DNA from: Colwellia sp. MB3u-45
GTDB taxonomy: Bacteria; Pseudomonadota; Gammaproteobacteria; Enterobacterales; Alteromonadaceae
Length of the DNA stretch: 64,000 nucleotides
Direction of reading: 5' to 3'
NCBI RefSeq assembly: GCF_014077005.1
Contig: NZ_JACGVC010000053.1
Coordinates: 124,001 to 188,000, forward strand
The translations under genes and the position numbers were made by a program. Every line of letters starts with the position of its first letter. Position 1 is the stretch's first letter. Under the pieces are notes generated by a model. That model was not told the DNA's origin, searched no databases, and was given only the letters and a program-made list of their open reading frames with translations. This document shows positions 47,029 to 57,568 of this stretch, piece after piece.

Positions 47029-49134
47029 GTGTACCTTTTTGAACCACTAAAAAAACACGTATCAAGTTATCTATCCAAGGTACAAATTGACCTACTAAAG
47101 CAGGCCTATATTGTTGCGCGTGAAGCACATGACGGCCAAATGCGCTCAAGTGGTGAACCCTATATAACGCACCCAGTGGCCGTTGCCCTTAATCTTGCGA
47201 AAATGCATTTAGATCACGAAACCTTAATGGCTGCTTTGCTACATGACGTGATTGAAGATACCGCGACCACTAAAGACCAGTTAGCTGAATTATTTGGCCA
47301 TACGGTGGCAGAGCTGGTTGAAGGTGTGAGTAAACTCGACAAGCTCAAATTTGATAATAAAGAAGAAATGCAAGCGGAAAACTTTCGCAAAATGGTTTTG
47401 GCCATGGTGCAAGATATTCGTGTTATTTTAATCAAACTTGCCGATCGCACCCACAACATGCGAACTTTAGGGGCATTGCGACCTGATAAACGTCGACGAA
47501 TAGCCCGTGAAACATTAGATATTTATGCGCCAATCGCCAATCGCTTGGGTATTCATGACATTAAAAATGAACTGGAGACTTTAGGCTTTGAAGCCCTCTA
47601 TCCGATGCGCGCACGAGCATTAAAGTCAGCGGTAAAACAAGCACGTGGCAACCGTAAAGAAATTATCAACAATATCCAAGCAGAGTTGACCAGCCGCCTA
47701 GCGGAAAATGGCATTAAAGCTCAAGTTATTGGCCGAGAGAAACATCTTTATTCCATCTATAAAAAAATGCAAAATAAAGAATTAATGTTCAATGAAGTCA
47801 TGGACATTTATGCCTTTAGAATTATTGTTGGTGACAAAATTGATGACTGTTATCGCGCTTTAGGCGCCGCCCATAATTTGTATAAGCCGATTGAATCACG
47901 CTTTAAAGACTATGTGGCGATTCCAAAAACTAACGGCTATCAATCACTGCATACCTCTTTAATTGGCCCTCATGGTATTCCCGTTGAAATTCAAATTCGT
48001 ACCCACGATATGGATCAAATGGCCGATAAAGGTGTTGCCGCTCACTGGTTATATAAACAAGACGGCAAAGACACCGGCACTACAGCGCAAATGAAAGCCC
48101 GTCGCTGGATGCAAAGTTTATTAGAATTACAACAAAGTGCGGGTAGCTCATTTGAGTTTATCGAAAATGTAAAATCAGATCTTTTTCCAGAAGAAATTTA
48201 CGTTTTTACTCCCGACGGCCGTATTATCGAATTGCCTATGGGGGCAACAGCGGTCGATTTTGCTTATGCAGTGCATACCGACGTTGGTAACTCATGCGTG
48301 GGCGTAAAAGTTGAACGTAAACCTTACCCATTAAGCCAACCCTTAGATTCAGGCCAGACTATCGAAGTGGTGACCTCTTCTGCTGCCCGACCTAACGCGA
48401 CTTGGCTAAACTTTGTCGTTACTGCAAAAGCGCGCTTGCAAATTCGTACCTACTTGCGCTCACAAGAAAAAACTGAGTCTCTTGCCTTAGGTCGACGCTT
48501 ACTAAGCCACGCGCTTGGGACAACAAAACTCGCAGACATTGCCGCAGAAAAACTGTGCCAAGTGGTTAAAGACACCGGCAATAAAACTACTGAAGAATTA
48601 CTGATCAATATAGGTCTTGGTAATGCATTAAGCATAGGTATCGCTAAACGTTTAAAAGACGAATTTACTGACGAGTCTGATATACAACCAAAGACTAAAA
48701 ATAAAATGCCGATTAAGGGCACCGAAGGTATGATGGTCAGTTATGGTAAATGCTGTAGACCTATTCCTGGTGATTCTATTCTGGCTTATTTAAGTCCTGG
48801 TAAAGGCTTAATGGTACACCAACATGGCTGTAGAAATAATAAAGGTCATGAACAAGGTAGTTTGTTCCCGGTTCGATGGGATACAGATATTGACCGCGAT
48901 TTTATTGCCAAATTACGTATCGATATTCTCAATCATAAAGGTGCTCTTGCCGCCTTAACCAGTGTGGTTGCCCGTTGTGGCTCAAATGTTCACACACTAA
49001 ATTCTGGTGAGAAAGAGTCCGGACTGTACCTGATTGATATAGAAATTACCTGTCGGAACAGGGTTCACCTTGCCAAAATCATCCGAAAAATTAAAGTCAT
49101 GGGCGACGTTCAACGCGTTGTGCGTAACAAATAG
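47029..49134 (+). CDS. spoT: Bifunctional (p)ppGpp synthetase/hydrolase SpoT
   Basis: A 701-residue cytosolic protein that makes and mainly degrades (p)ppGpp. The hydrolase domain (about 20-190) has an intact metal-binding HD motif ([10 protein letters not shown]) and [13 protein letters not shown]-type sequence, which separates it from RelA. The synthetase domain (about 200-370) has [13 protein letters not shown] and [11 protein letters not shown]-like [11 protein letters not shown] (about 385-450, [28 protein letters not shown]), helical/zinc-finger-like (CCRPIPGD) and C-terminal ACT domains follow. GTG at 47029 is used, with AAGGA about ten bases upstream. The length equals E. coli SpoT (702). 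Confidence 0.96.
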   Translation: MYLFEPLKKHVSSYLSKVQIDLLKQAYIVAREAHDGQMRSSGEPYITHPVAVALNLAKMHLDHETLMAALLHDVIEDTATTKDQLAELFGHTVAELVEGVSKLDKLKFDNKEEMQAENFRKMVLAMVQDIRVILIKLADRTHNMRTLGALRPDKRRRIARETLDIYAPIANRLGIHDIKNELETLGFEALYPMRARALKSAVKQARGNRKEIINNIQAELTSRLAENGIKAQVIGREKHLYSIYKKMQNKELMFNEVMDIYAFRIIVGDKIDDCYRALGAAHNLYKPIESRFKDYVAIPKTNGYQSLHTSLIGPHGIPVEIQIRTHDMDQMADKGVAAHWLYKQDGKDTGTTAQMKARRWMQSLLELQQSAGSSFEFIENVKSDLFPEEIYVFTPDGRIIELPMGATAVDFAYAVHTDVGNSCVGVKVERKPYPLSQPLDSGQTIEVVTSSAARPNATWLNFVVTAKARLQIRTYLRSQEKTESLALGRRLLSHALGTTKLADIAAEKLCQVVKDTGNKTTEELLINIGLGNALSIGIAKRLKDEFTDESDIQPKTKNKMPIKGTEGMMVSYGKCCRPIPGDSILAYLSPGKGLMVHQHGCRNNKGHEQGSLFPVRWDTDIDRDFIAKLRIDILNHKGALAALTSVVARCGSNVHTLNSGEKESGLYLIDIEITCRNRVHLAKIIRKIKVMGDVQRVVRNK

Positions 49135-49151
49135 GAAAGCTTAGGAATACT

Positions 49152-49541
49152 ATGAAAACAATTATTAATACAGAAAACGCTCCCAGTGCAATCGGTACCT
49201 ATAGCCAAGCGGTAAAAGTCAATAATACCGTCTATCTATCAGGTCAAATTCCCTTAGTGCCTGAAACAATGGAAATTATTTCTGAAGATTTTGCTGAGCA
49301 AACACAACAGGTATTTAAAAATATTGTCGCCGTATGCGAAGCGGCCGGTGGCAATATCAATGACATGGTAAAAGTGAATATATTTTTACAAGATTTAGCC
49401 AACTTCGCTACGGTTAACGAAATTATGAGCCAATATTTTCAACAACCTTACCCAGCAAGAGCCGCGGTACAGGTAGCGCGTTTGCCAAAAGACGTTGCCA
49501 TCGAAATTGACGGTATTATGGAATTACCCAATTACAGTTAA
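49152..49541 (+). CDS. ridA: RidA family reactive intermediate/imine deaminase
   Basis: A 129-residue protein of the YjgF/YER057c/UK114 family. RidA hydrolyses 2-aminoacrylate and related enamines/imines released by PLP enzymes such as threonine dehydratase, protecting other PLP enzymes. The family marks are [26 protein letters not shown], the catalytic arginine in [14 protein letters not shown], and the C-terminal VAIEIDGI. Length is typical. It sits 17 bases after spoT and is co-transcribed, as in many gammaproteobacteria. Confidence 0.95.
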   Translation: MKTIINTENAPSAIGTYSQAVKVNNTVYLSGQIPLVPETMEIISEDFAEQTQQVFKNIVAVCEAAGGNINDMVKVNIFLQDLANFATVNEIMSQYFQQPYPARAAVQVARLPKDVAIEIDGIMELPNYS

Positions 49542-49621
49542 CATTAAGCCATAACACTACTTACCGGCAAGCAACACTGATAAAAGCTTGCCAATATTTT
49601 ACTCAACGTTAGAACCAGTAT

Positions 49622-50332
49622 ATGACTCCGGATAGACTACAAAGAATTAACAGCATGTTAGATCAACGCCAACCTGATTTAACCGTATGTATGGAAGGTG
49701 TGCACAAAACTCATAACCTAGCTGCCGTAGTTCGCACAGCAGATGCGGTTGGTGTTAGCGATGTACATGCCGTATGGAAAAATGAAACCATGCGTATCTC
49801 TGGCGGCAGTGCGGCAGGTAGTCAAAACTGGATAGAAGTGCATAATTATAACCGCACCGAAGACGCAATTACCGAGTTAAAAAAGCAAGGTATGCAGGTG
49901 CTGGTAACTAACTTGTCAGCTACAGCTGTCGACTTTCGTGAGATTGACTATACCAAGCCAACCGCTATTATTCTTGGACAAGAAAAGTTTGGCGCCTCGG
50001 CTAAAGCACTTGAAATGGCTGACCAAGACATTGTGATTCCTATGGTGGGCATGGTGCAGTCATTAAATGTTTCTGTTGCTTGTTCAGTGGTGTTATATGA
50101 AGCACAACGCCAGCGTCAAGCGGCGGGGTTATATCAACAACCCAGAATATGCCAACAACGCCGTCAACGGATATTATTTGAAGGTGGCCATCCTATTTTT
50201 GCTACCGCCTGCCAACGTAAAGGCTTAGCCTATCCAGAGATTGATGAAGCTGGACAAATTGTGGCATCAGAGCAATGGTGGCAGCAAATGCAAATGACCC
50301 AAGCTGCTTGGCAAGATATTGATAACGAATAA
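49622..50332 (+). CDS. trmH: tRNA (guanosine(18)-2'-O)-methyltransferase
   Basis: A 236-residue SPOUT-family enzyme that methylates the 2'-oxygen of G18 in the D-loop of tRNAs using S-adenosylmethionine. The N-terminus MTPDRLQRINSMLDQRQPDLTVCMEGVHKTHNLAAVVRTADAVG contains the catalytic Arg and Asn region; motifs 2 and 3 of the trefoil knot are IILGQEKFGAS and DIVIPMVGMVQSLNVSVACSVVLYEAQRQR. Length fits E. coli TrmH (229). It lies between ridA and recG as usual; recG follows after 29 bases. Confidence 0.96.
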   Translation: MTPDRLQRINSMLDQRQPDLTVCMEGVHKTHNLAAVVRTADAVGVSDVHAVWKNETMRISGGSAAGSQNWIEVHNYNRTEDAITELKKQGMQVLVTNLSATAVDFREIDYTKPTAIILGQEKFGASAKALEMADQDIVIPMVGMVQSLNVSVACSVVLYEAQRQRQAAGLYQQPRICQQRRQRILFEGGHPIFATACQRKGLAYPEIDEAGQIVASEQWWQQMQMTQAAWQDIDNE

Positions 50333-50361
50333 ATTTCAAACTGATATCAAAGGAGTCAGCG

Positions 50362-52461
50362 GTGCCTCGCGCAATGGAAGCCTTAACTAATTTAGCCCAA
50401 ATCCCTGTCACTACCTTAAAAGGTGTCGGACCCGGTATGGCGACTAAGTTGGAAAAAATTGGTCTAGTGTCACTACAAGACTTACTTTTTCATTTACCGT
50501 TGCGTTATGAAGACCGCACACGTGTTACCGCAGTGCGTGATCTTATGCCAGGTCTCTTCACCAATATTATTGGCGAAGTTACCCAAAATGAGATAATACA
50601 AGGCAAGCGTAGAATGATGTTAGTCACTATCAATGATGGTACTGGCAGTATTAATCTACGTTTTTTTCACTTTTCAGCTAGTCAAAAAAATAGCCTAGCT
50701 GTCGGGCTCAATATCCGCTGCTATGGTGAAATTAATCGTGGCATGCGTGGCTTTGAAATAGTACACCCAGAATATAAAGCCCTAGATCAAGATCAAGCAT
50801 TAACCGCCGCTGAAGAAACCCTAACACCGGTTTATTCAACCACCGACGGTTTACGACAAATTTCTTTACGCAATCTAACCGAACAAGCATTAAAGCACTT
50901 GCAGAGCGGCAAAGTAGAAGAATTATTGCCGGTTGAAATTAGTCATCAACAATATAGCTTAGCTGAAGCACTCGCCTTAATTCACCGGCCACCCCCAGAG
51001 ACCTCAGTGGTTTTAATGGAAGATGGCAAACACCCAGCACAGCTTAGGCTGATCAAAGAAGAATTATTAGCCCATAACCTCAGCATGTTAAAATTACGTG
51101 CCGCCAATGATCATCACCCCGCCGTTGTTCTGGCTATAGACACTCAACTAGAGAAAAACTTTTTAGCGTCACTGCCTTTTACACCGACAGGCGCACAAGC
51201 AAAAGTGACGGCAGAAATACGCACTGACCTGTTAAAACCTATGCCCATGATGCGTTTAGTACAAGGTGACGTAGGCTCAGGCAAAACACTCGTTGCCGCA
51301 TTAGCTGCATTAACCGCTATTGGCCAAGGTTTTCAGGTGGCCTTAATGGCACCAACAGAAATATTGGCAGAACAACATGCGATTAATTTTGAAAAATGGT
51401 TTGGGCCACTGAGTATTTCAGTTGGCTGGCTGGTAGGTAAAACCAAAGCCAAAGCAAGACGCCATGCCTTAGAGCAGATCGAAAATGGTAATATGCAAAT
51501 GGTTATTGGCACGCATGCTTTGTTTCAAGAGCAAGTGATATTTAACAAACTAGCCCTGGTTATTATTGACGAACAACATAAGTTTGGCGTCCACCAGCGT
51601 TTATCTTTACGTGAAAAAGGCGCATGGCAAGGCCATTACCCCCATCAGTTAATCATGACAGCTACGCCTATTCCGCGTACTTTAGCCATGACAGCTTATG
51701 CAGATTTAGACACTTCAGTGATTGACGAATTGCCACCGGGACGAACCCCTATTACCACAGTCGCCTTGCCGGACAGTCGCCGAGATGATGTTGTTGAACG
51801 CATTCGTCAAGGTTGCACCAAGGATAACCGTCAAGTTTATTGGGTGTGTACGCTAATTGAAGAGTCCGAGGTATTACAATGCCAAGCCGCGGAAGATACG
51901 GCGGTGTATTTGCAAGCACAATTATCCGCCTTAAAAGTGGGTTTAGTTCATGGCCGAATGAAGGCGGATGAAAAACAAGCCGTGATGGAGCGTTTTAAGC
52001 TTGGCGAACTGGATGTCTTAGTAGCAACAACCGTTATTGAGGTGGGTGTGGATGTGCCTAATGCGAGCTTAATGGTGATTGAAAATCCCGAACGTTTAGG
52101 CTTAGCACAACTACATCAATTACGCGGCCGTGTTGGTCGTGGCTTAGTGGCTTCTCACTGTGTGTTAATGTACAAAGCACCTTTGACTAAAACTGCCACC
52201 AAACGCTTAAAAGTACTCAGAGAAAGTAACGATGGTTTTGTTATCGCGCAAAAAGATCTCGAAATTCGTGGGCCGGGTGAATTACTTGGCACCAAACAAA
52301 CCGGTTTGGCGGATCTAAAAATTGCTGACCTGCAACGCGATGCCCACTTAATACCAGAAGTACAACAAGATGCTCACCTGATATGGCAAAAATACCCAGA
52401 GCAAGCCAACGCGCTGATTAATCGCTGGTTAGCCAACCGTGAAAAATATTCTAATGCCTAG
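50362..52461 (+). CDS. recG: ATP-dependent DNA helicase RecG
   Basis: A 699-residue helicase that reverses stalled replication forks and processes Holliday junctions and R-loops. The N-terminal wedge/OB part has PVTTLKGVGPGMATKLEKIGL and LLFHLPLRYEDRT. The helicase core has Walker A GDVGSGKT, the DEQH box (IIDEQHKFGVHQR), TATPIPRT, and in the second RecA domain VIEVGVDVPNASLMVIENPERLGLAQLHQLRGRVGRG. The C-terminal segment includes RGPGELLGTKQTG. GTG at 50362 is used because AAGGAG precedes it by six bases; ATG at 50374 is the alternative. It is the last gene of the spoT block. Confidence 0.96.
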   Translation: MPRAMEALTNLAQIPVTTLKGVGPGMATKLEKIGLVSLQDLLFHLPLRYEDRTRVTAVRDLMPGLFTNIIGEVTQNEIIQGKRRMMLVTINDGTGSINLRFFHFSASQKNSLAVGLNIRCYGEINRGMRGFEIVHPEYKALDQDQALTAAEETLTPVYSTTDGLRQISLRNLTEQALKHLQSGKVEELLPVEISHQQYSLAEALALIHRPPPETSVVLMEDGKHPAQLRLIKEELLAHNLSMLKLRAANDHHPAVVLAIDTQLEKNFLASLPFTPTGAQAKVTAEIRTDLLKPMPMMRLVQGDVGSGKTLVAALAALTAIGQGFQVALMAPTEILAEQHAINFEKWFGPLSISVGWLVGKTKAKARRHALEQIENGNMQMVIGTHALFQEQVIFNKLALVIIDEQHKFGVHQRLSLREKGAWQGHYPHQLIMTATPIPRTLAMTAYADLDTSVIDELPPGRTPITTVALPDSRRDDVVERIRQGCTKDNRQVYWVCTLIEESEVLQCQAAEDTAVYLQAQLSALKVGLVHGRMKADEKQAVMERFKLGELDVLVATTVIEVGVDVPNASLMVIENPERLGLAQLHQLRGRVGRGLVASHCVLMYKAPLTKTATKRLKVLRESNDGFVIAQKDLEIRGPGELLGTKQTGLADLKIADLQRDAHLIPEVQQDAHLIWQKYPEQANALINRWLANREKYSNA

Positions 52462-52819
52462 ACTGAGATCCGAACACTTGGGTAAATGACACTATTTACT
52501 CATGACCTTTGAACAGCAAAAAATAGCGGTAAAAATCACTTCTTGATAAGCTTCTTTGAGCCTGATTTATCTTCTATCCATTCGGTTAACTCAGTGTGCT
52601 ACTTTTTCCTGCAAAAAAAGGGCTCAATTTAAGCCATACAATTCAATCAGTCGTCATGTGACGTATCAAGTTTATAACGCCGTATTTTTTAATTTTAACC
52701 GTTAAAAATGAACAGCTAATTAATCAACTTGCTATTAATAACCCCCACCGTGATCTCAAGTGTTAATTAATCTAAAAAAATGCGGTAAACTAAGTCTAAT
52801 TATAGTTAACAGCGAAATC
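52462..52819. other. Intergenic region between recG and ubiE
   Basis: About 360 bases without a convincing gene. A weak hairpin, GGTAAATGA with TATTTACTC-like pairing, lies near 52481-52502. The ubiE promoter should be near the right end. The sequence TAAACTAAGTCTA near 52786-52798 is similar to the palindrome at 9811 but one base shorter. Confidence 0.5.
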
Positions 52820-53611
52820 ATGATGTCTTCACACGATCAAAATCATCCGATTAATAATGACACTAGTGACGAAAACACGACCCATTTTGGCTTTCAAACG
52901 GTCGAAAAAAATGAAAAAGAGTCGAAAGTTGCCAGCGTGTTTCATTCTGTTGCTCAGCAATATGACGTGATGAATGATTTAATGTCATTTGGCATTCATC
53001 GCTTATGGAAACGTTTTACTATCGATGCCAGTGGCGTACGCCCGGGTAATAAAGTACTAGACTTAGCCGGTGGTACCGGCGATTTAACGGCAAAATTTTC
53101 TCAACTTGTTGGCCGTGAAGGTAAAGTTATCTTAGCCGATATCAATAGCTCAATGCTCAATGTTGGGCGCGATAAGTTGCGTGACCTGGGTTTAGTGCAA
53201 AATATTGAATACGTGCAAGCCAACGCGCAATATTTACCGTTTGAAGATAATACCTTTGATATTATCACGATAGCTTTTGGTTTACGCAATGTGACCGATA
53301 AAGACATGGCATTGCGCTCTATGTATCGTGTGCTCAAACCAGGTGGCCGTTTATTAGTTTTAGAGTTTTCAAAACCAGAACATGAGTTAGTCAATAAGGC
53401 CTACGATTTCTATTCTTTTAACATCTTACCTAAAATAGGTGAGATAGTGGCAAAAGACGGTGATAGTTACCAATATTTAGCCGAGTCTATTCGCATGCAC
53501 CCTGATCAAGAAACCCTGAAAACCATGATGGATACCGCTGGCTTTGAACAAACCAGTTTCAAAAATTTAACCGGTGGGGTAGTGGCACTGCATAAAGGTT
53601 ATAAGTTTTAG
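52820..53611 (+). CDS. ubiE: Demethylmenaquinone/ubiquinone C-methyltransferase UbiE
   Basis: A 263-residue S-adenosylmethionine-dependent methyltransferase that methylates the quinone ring in ubiquinone (and, where present, menaquinone) synthesis. The family blocks are [30 protein letters not shown], the SAM motif [49 protein letters not shown], and the C-terminal [15 protein letters not shown]. The start is placed at the first of two ATGs at 52820; a longer frame to 52760 adds a hydrophobic stretch unlike the family. The N-terminal 30 residues are hydrophilic and rich in Asn, Asp and His, a little longer than in E. coli. It leads the ubiE-ubiJ-ubiB operon. Confidence 0.96.
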   Translation: MMSSHDQNHPINNDTSDENTTHFGFQTVEKNEKESKVASVFHSVAQQYDVMNDLMSFGIHRLWKRFTIDASGVRPGNKVLDLAGGTGDLTAKFSQLVGREGKVILADINSSMLNVGRDKLRDLGLVQNIEYVQANAQYLPFEDNTFDIITIAFGLRNVTDKDMALRSMYRVLKPGGRLLVLEFSKPEHELVNKAYDFYSFNILPKIGEIVAKDGDSYQYLAESIRMHPDQETLKTMMDTAGFEQTSFKNLTGGVVALHKGYKF

Positions 53612-53615
53612 CCTT

Positions 53616-54257
53616 ATGCCTCAAACTATTAGTCAGCAACTCATGTTTGCTCAAGCCCTAAGTGCGATACTTGAAACCGTTATCAATCAGTTTCTGGGCT
53701 ATAATTTGCACGGTATTCGGGCTTTAAAGCCATTGTCTGAGAAAACACTCACCATTAAATTGGCAGAATTACCGTTTCCTTTAAGCTTTACCGTTAGTGA
53801 TGAAAAAATTCATGTTAGCAGTAATGATGCACATAACGATTGCTGTTTAATCACCAGTATCAGCAGCTTAATTGAGTTAAAAAAAGAGCAACAACTGACG
53901 GATTTAATTAAAAAAGATAAACTCGATATTCAAGGTGATTTAAAAGTAGCTCAGCGCTTTGCTGACATTGCTCAAACACTTGATATTGATTGGCAAAGTG
54001 AGTTAGCCAAACGTATTGGTGATATTCCTGCTTACAAATTAGGCCAACTGGGTCGCAAGCTATTAAAGACCTTAAACTTTGCGGGGACAAAAATTCAAGC
54101 AGATGCCAGCGAGTGGCTCATACATCAGAAGCGACTAATCATAACAGCCACTGAAATGTCTTATTTTAATCAGGATGTTGAAGATGTAGAACAACAAGTT
54201 AGTGCTTTAAGCCAACGACTTGAACAATTAACTAAACACATAAGCAAATTATCATAA
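53616..54257 (+). CDS. ubiJ: Ubiquinone biosynthesis accessory factor UbiJ (SCP2 domain)
   Basis: A 213-residue protein with an N-terminal SCP2-like lipid-binding domain (about 15-115) and a C-terminal helical part ending in a coiled coil (VEDVEQQVSALSQRLEQLTKHISKL). UbiJ binds ubiquinone intermediates in the cytosolic Ubi complex. The position between ubiE and ubiB, five bases after ubiE and six before ubiB, is diagnostic. Length fits the family (201 in E. coli). Confidence 0.93.
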   Translation: MPQTISQQLMFAQALSAILETVINQFLGYNLHGIRALKPLSEKTLTIKLAELPFPLSFTVSDEKIHVSSNDAHNDCCLITSISSLIELKKEQQLTDLIKKDKLDIQGDLKVAQRFADIAQTLDIDWQSELAKRIGDIPAYKLGQLGRKLLKTLNFAGTKIQADASEWLIHQKRLIITATEMSYFNQDVEDVEQQVSALSQRLEQLTKHISKLS

Positions 54258-54263
54258 GGGTCT

Positions 54264-55832
54264 GTGGTGAGTAGTAAACGTTTATACAAAATAGTAAAAA
54301 CCTTTCTTCAGTTTGGGCTTGATGAGCTTCTACCTGAAAAGTACCTGCCATGGTATATAAAAATATTGCGCAGCTCATTGTTTTGGCTGAAAAACAAACA
54401 CCAAGACAAAACTCAGGCGCAGCGCTTTCGCATGGCGATAGAGTCATTGGGCCCGGTATTTGTTAAGTTTGGCCAAATGCTCTCCACCCGTCGAGATTTA
54501 TTGTCAGACGACTTCGCCAATGAATTAACTTTATTGCAAGATAAAGTGGCTGCGTTTGCTGGTGAAGATGCCGAAAAAATTATTATCGCGGCCATTGGCG
54601 CCGAAATTTTTGCAGAACAATTTAAAGATTTTGATCTAACGCCTTTAGCATCAGCCTCTATTGCCCAAGTGCACACGGCTACCTTGTTACAACCAGAGGG
54701 CGAGCAAGAGGTGGTGTTAAAAGTATTACGACCTAATATTACAGCAACCATCATCGCTGACCTGAACGTCATGTCACTTTTTGCCAACATTGTTGCTCGT
54801 TGGTTACCCGATGGCAAACGTTTACATCCTCTAGAAGTTGTCGCTGAATATAAAAAAACCATGTTAGAAGAATTAGATTTAAACCGTGAAGCGGCTAATG
54901 CGATGCAATTAAAGCGTAATTTTAGCCAAGGGCGAGATAGCGACAAGGTGCTTTATGTGCCTGAAGTCTACAGCGAATATTGTTCAAAAAATGTCATGGT
55001 AATGGAACGTATTTATGGCGTAGGTGTTGGTGACGTTGAGACCTTACTAGCAAAAAACGTTAACATGAAATTACTCGCTGAACGGGGCGTTGAAGTATTT
55101 TTCACTCAAGTATTTCGAGACAGTTTTTTTCATGCTGATATGCACCCAGGTAACGTATTTGTTGACGCAACAACCCCAGACGATCCCACTTGGATTGCCA
55201 TTGATTACGGTATCGTTGGTACCTTAAACCGCGAAGATAAACGCTATTTAGCGGAAAATTTTGTGGCTTTTTTTAACCGTGACTACCGTAAAGTGGCACA
55301 ATTACATGTTGATTCAGGCTGGGTACCCAGTGACACTAGTGTTGATGAATTTGAGTTTGCCATACGCACCGTATGTGAGCCTATCTTCAACAAACCTTTG
55401 TCTGAAATTTCTTTTGGTCAGGTATTAGTCAATCTTTTTAATACCGCACGTCGCTTTAATATGGAATTACAACCCCAGCTAGTTTTACTGCAAAAAACCC
55501 TACTTTATATCGAGGGCTTAGGCCGACAGCTTTACCCGGCTTTAGATCTTTGGCAAACCGCCAAGCCATTTTTAGAAAAATGGGTCAAAGAACAAATGGG
55601 CATCAAAGCGGTTATTAAGAAAGTAAAAGACAACTTACCCTTTTGGAACGAAAAACTGCCCGAGATACCTGACTTAGTCTACGATTACTTAAAAACTAAT
55701 CGAACAGCACAACGTCAGCAATTAATAACATTGAAACAAATACAGTTGCAACAACAGCAACACAGCAAGCAAATAACCAAACTGGTCGTTATAGCCACGC
55801 TAGTTATTTGCTTGACCATTAGCTTTACTTAA
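54264..55832 (+). CDS. ubiB: Ubiquinone biosynthesis protein UbiB (atypical kinase-like ATPase)
   Basis: A 522-residue ABC1/ADCK-type protein needed for ubiquinone synthesis, acting as an ATPase with the Ubi complex. The family KxGQ motif is [15 protein letters not shown], the alanine-rich loop is [14 protein letters not shown], and the kinase-fold residues are [13 protein letters not shown] and [11 protein letters not shown]. One or two C-terminal hydrophobic segments ([19 protein letters not shown]) anchor it to the inner membrane. GTG at 54264 or the adjacent GTG at 54267 is the start; AAGGG lies four to eight bases upstream. It overlaps no gene but is tightly spaced after ubiJ. Confidence 0.95.
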   Translation: MVSSKRLYKIVKTFLQFGLDELLPEKYLPWYIKILRSSLFWLKNKHQDKTQAQRFRMAIESLGPVFVKFGQMLSTRRDLLSDDFANELTLLQDKVAAFAGEDAEKIIIAAIGAEIFAEQFKDFDLTPLASASIAQVHTATLLQPEGEQEVVLKVLRPNITATIIADLNVMSLFANIVARWLPDGKRLHPLEVVAEYKKTMLEELDLNREAANAMQLKRNFSQGRDSDKVLYVPEVYSEYCSKNVMVMERIYGVGVGDVETLLAKNVNMKLLAERGVEVFFTQVFRDSFFHADMHPGNVFVDATTPDDPTWIAIDYGIVGTLNREDKRYLAENFVAFFNRDYRKVAQLHVDSGWVPSDTSVDEFEFAIRTVCEPIFNKPLSEISFGQVLVNLFNTARRFNMELQPQLVLLQKTLLYIEGLGRQLYPALDLWQTAKPFLEKWVKEQMGIKAVIKKVKDNLPFWNEKLPEIPDLVYDYLKTNRTAQRQQLITLKQIQLQQQQHSKQITKLVVIATLVICLTISFT

Positions 55833-55933
55833 TAACCATTTGAGATTGACTAGATACAGGGCTAGAACCCAGTACTTTAGGTTAAGTCTTAAATCTAAGT
55901 AATAAAAAACAAATTAATTCAACAGGATCAAAC

Positions 55934-56413
55934 ATGACTAACAACGAAGTTTTACATCACATTCGTTATATCTTTAGCTTAAACAATGAAAAAATATCCG
56001 CTATTTTTCAATTGGCCTCATGCCCACAAAGCGATGAAGAAATTAATAATTTTTTCCGCAAAAATGGTGAACAAGCCTTTGCTCGTATTGCTGATAATAT
56101 CTTAGCGAGCTTTCTAGATGGCTTAATAATAGAATGTCGAGGAGCAAAAGAGGGTGCGCAAGCGCAGTTGGATCAACCAATAAATAACAATATTGTCTTT
56201 AACAAAGTAAAAATCGCTCTGGCGTTAAAAGCTGAAGATATTATTGCCTTGCTTGACTCTGCTGAATTAACCTTAAGTAAACATGAACTCAGTGCTTTTT
56301 TCCGTAAACCTGAGCACAAACACTTCCGCGGTTGTAACGATGACACCTTATTGAAATTTTTTAATGGCTTACACTTAAAAAATCATCAAGCTATTGTAGA
56401 AATAAAAGAGTAA
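55934..56413 (+). CDS. DUF1456 family protein (YehS-like)
   Basis: A 159-residue cytosolic protein consisting of two related DUF1456 units (about residues 3-70 and 85-152). Each contains the pattern xxNxxLhxIRyIFxLNxxkI or its equivalent, followed by FFRKxGexxFxxxxDxxLxxFLdGL; here NEVLHHIRYIFSLNNEKI and, in the second half, FNKVKIALALKAEDI with SAFFRKPEHKHFRGCNDDTLLKFFNGL. The function of YehS is unknown. Length fits. AGGATC precedes the ATG by several bases. It is convergent with the diguanylate cyclase gene. Confidence 0.9.
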   Translation: MTNNEVLHHIRYIFSLNNEKISAIFQLASCPQSDEEINNFFRKNGEQAFARIADNILASFLDGLIIECRGAKEGAQAQLDQPINNNIVFNKVKIALALKAEDIIALLDSAELTLSKHELSAFFRKPEHKHFRGCNDDTLLKFFNGLHLKNHQAIVEIKE

Positions 56414-56428
56414 TAGGACTTAATAACA

Positions 56429-56456
56429 CTAGCTAGGCTATCTATGGTCTAGCTAG
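56429..56456. terminator. Hairpin shared by convergent genes
   Basis: CTAGCTAG at 56429-56436 pairs with CTAGCTAG at 56449-56456 across a 12-base loop. It overlaps the stop codon of the cyclase gene. There is no long T-run, so termination is only suggested by position. Confidence 0.4.
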
Positions 56457-57435
56457 CCTTCTCTGCCACTGTTTTCTCTGCCACGACACAATTACGGCCA
56501 TTATCTTTTGCTAGATATAACGCCGCATCTGCTCGACTGATCCAAGCTTCAGCGGTTTCACCCTGTCGATATTGTGCGATACCAATAGACACAGTCAAGG
56601 GTATGTCATCAGCAAAAGTAGTTTTTTCGATTAAAACCCGTAACTTTTCCGCCACTTGTTTAGCCTCGGTAACGTCAACTTTTAAGGGTAAAATAATAAA
56701 CTCTTCACCACCATAACGATATAAAGCATCCATTGATCTACTATGTTTTTGAATCAAGGCGACCAACTCAACCAAGACTATATCGCCATTAGCATGGCCA
56801 TAATCATCATTAATTTTCTTAAAGTGATCTAAATCTAATAACAATAATGAGACGTTAGAAGCCGCTCTCTTTTGATCAGCAATAATATTTTCCAGTGTTT
56901 GGTCTAAGGCCCGGCGATTACCCGACGAGGTTAAGGGGTCAATACTGGCTAATAAGGCCAACTTACTATTGGTTTTATCGTAGTTATCAAAAATCACATA
57001 AGAAAACACCGCGGTTAAAAACAAGCTGAAATTGATGGTTAAAAATTCTAAAGTACTGTTAGTGGGAAATAATGTGATGGCAATAACCATAATAGCGACA
57101 AAACATATTGTGCTAGCTGGTCGCACGGGCAATATATAGTAAAAGGAGATTATAGCGGGGTACAACCAAAATAAATGTGATTGTCCACGTATAACCACGA
57201 CAGTCACAATAGCAATAGAAAGGAAGATGGTGAATGCCAGTTTTGCAGTATTGGCCTTGCGGGTACAATAAACAAATACAAAAAAAATCGTGGTCACAAC
57301 CACAAGTGCGGCATCTATAGAGGCCATAACCATATCACCATTAAGCCAGCGTAAATAGACAAATGGCGAAATGGCAATAGCCGCCAACGCACTGAATATC
57401 AGTAGCATTTTTTCTGATGCTGAACGTTTTGTCAT
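56449..57435 (-). CDS. Membrane diguanylate cyclase (GGDEF)
   Basis: A 328-residue inner-membrane protein. Five or six hydrophobic helices fill about residues 8-150 (for example ALAAIAISPFVYLRW, AALVVVTTIFFVFVYC and FSLFLTAVFSYVIFD). The GGDEF domain (about 165-315) has DPLTSSGNRRALDQ, the metal-binding DLDHFKKINDDYGHANGD, the active site YGGEEF and an intact inhibitory site RSMD nine residues before it, so it should make c-di-GMP with product feedback. The membrane module is not one of the named sensors that I can recognise. It is monocistronic. Confidence 0.92.
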   Translation of the reverse strand: MTKRSASEKMLLIFSALAAIAISPFVYLRWLNGDMVMASIDAALVVVTTIFFVFVYCTRKANTAKLAFTIFLSIAIVTVVVIRGQSHLFWLYPAIISFYYILPVRPASTICFVAIMVIAITLFPTNSTLEFLTINFSLFLTAVFSYVIFDNYDKTNSKLALLASIDPLTSSGNRRALDQTLENIIADQKRAASNVSLLLLDLDHFKKINDDYGHANGDIVLVELVALIQKHSRSMDALYRYGGEEFIILPLKVDVTEAKQVAEKLRVLIEKTTFADDIPLTVSIGIAQYRQGETAEAWISRADAALYLAKDNGRNCVVAEKTVAEKAS

Positions 57436-57568
57436 TTAACTTTCCCGTACTCTACTGGTTATTTTCTTGAAGATATTAACTGAGCCATCAACTTTTAAGA
57501 TAAAAAAGTGATATAAATAATTCATATAGATGATGCAAATTGCTAAATAAGAGTCATAGCAGTGTATA

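Noticed and set aside
52786-52798. TAAACTAAGTCTA before ubiE considered as a third CrbR-type site
   Set aside because: It is one base shorter than the palindrome, which breaks the symmetry spacing; kept only as a remark.
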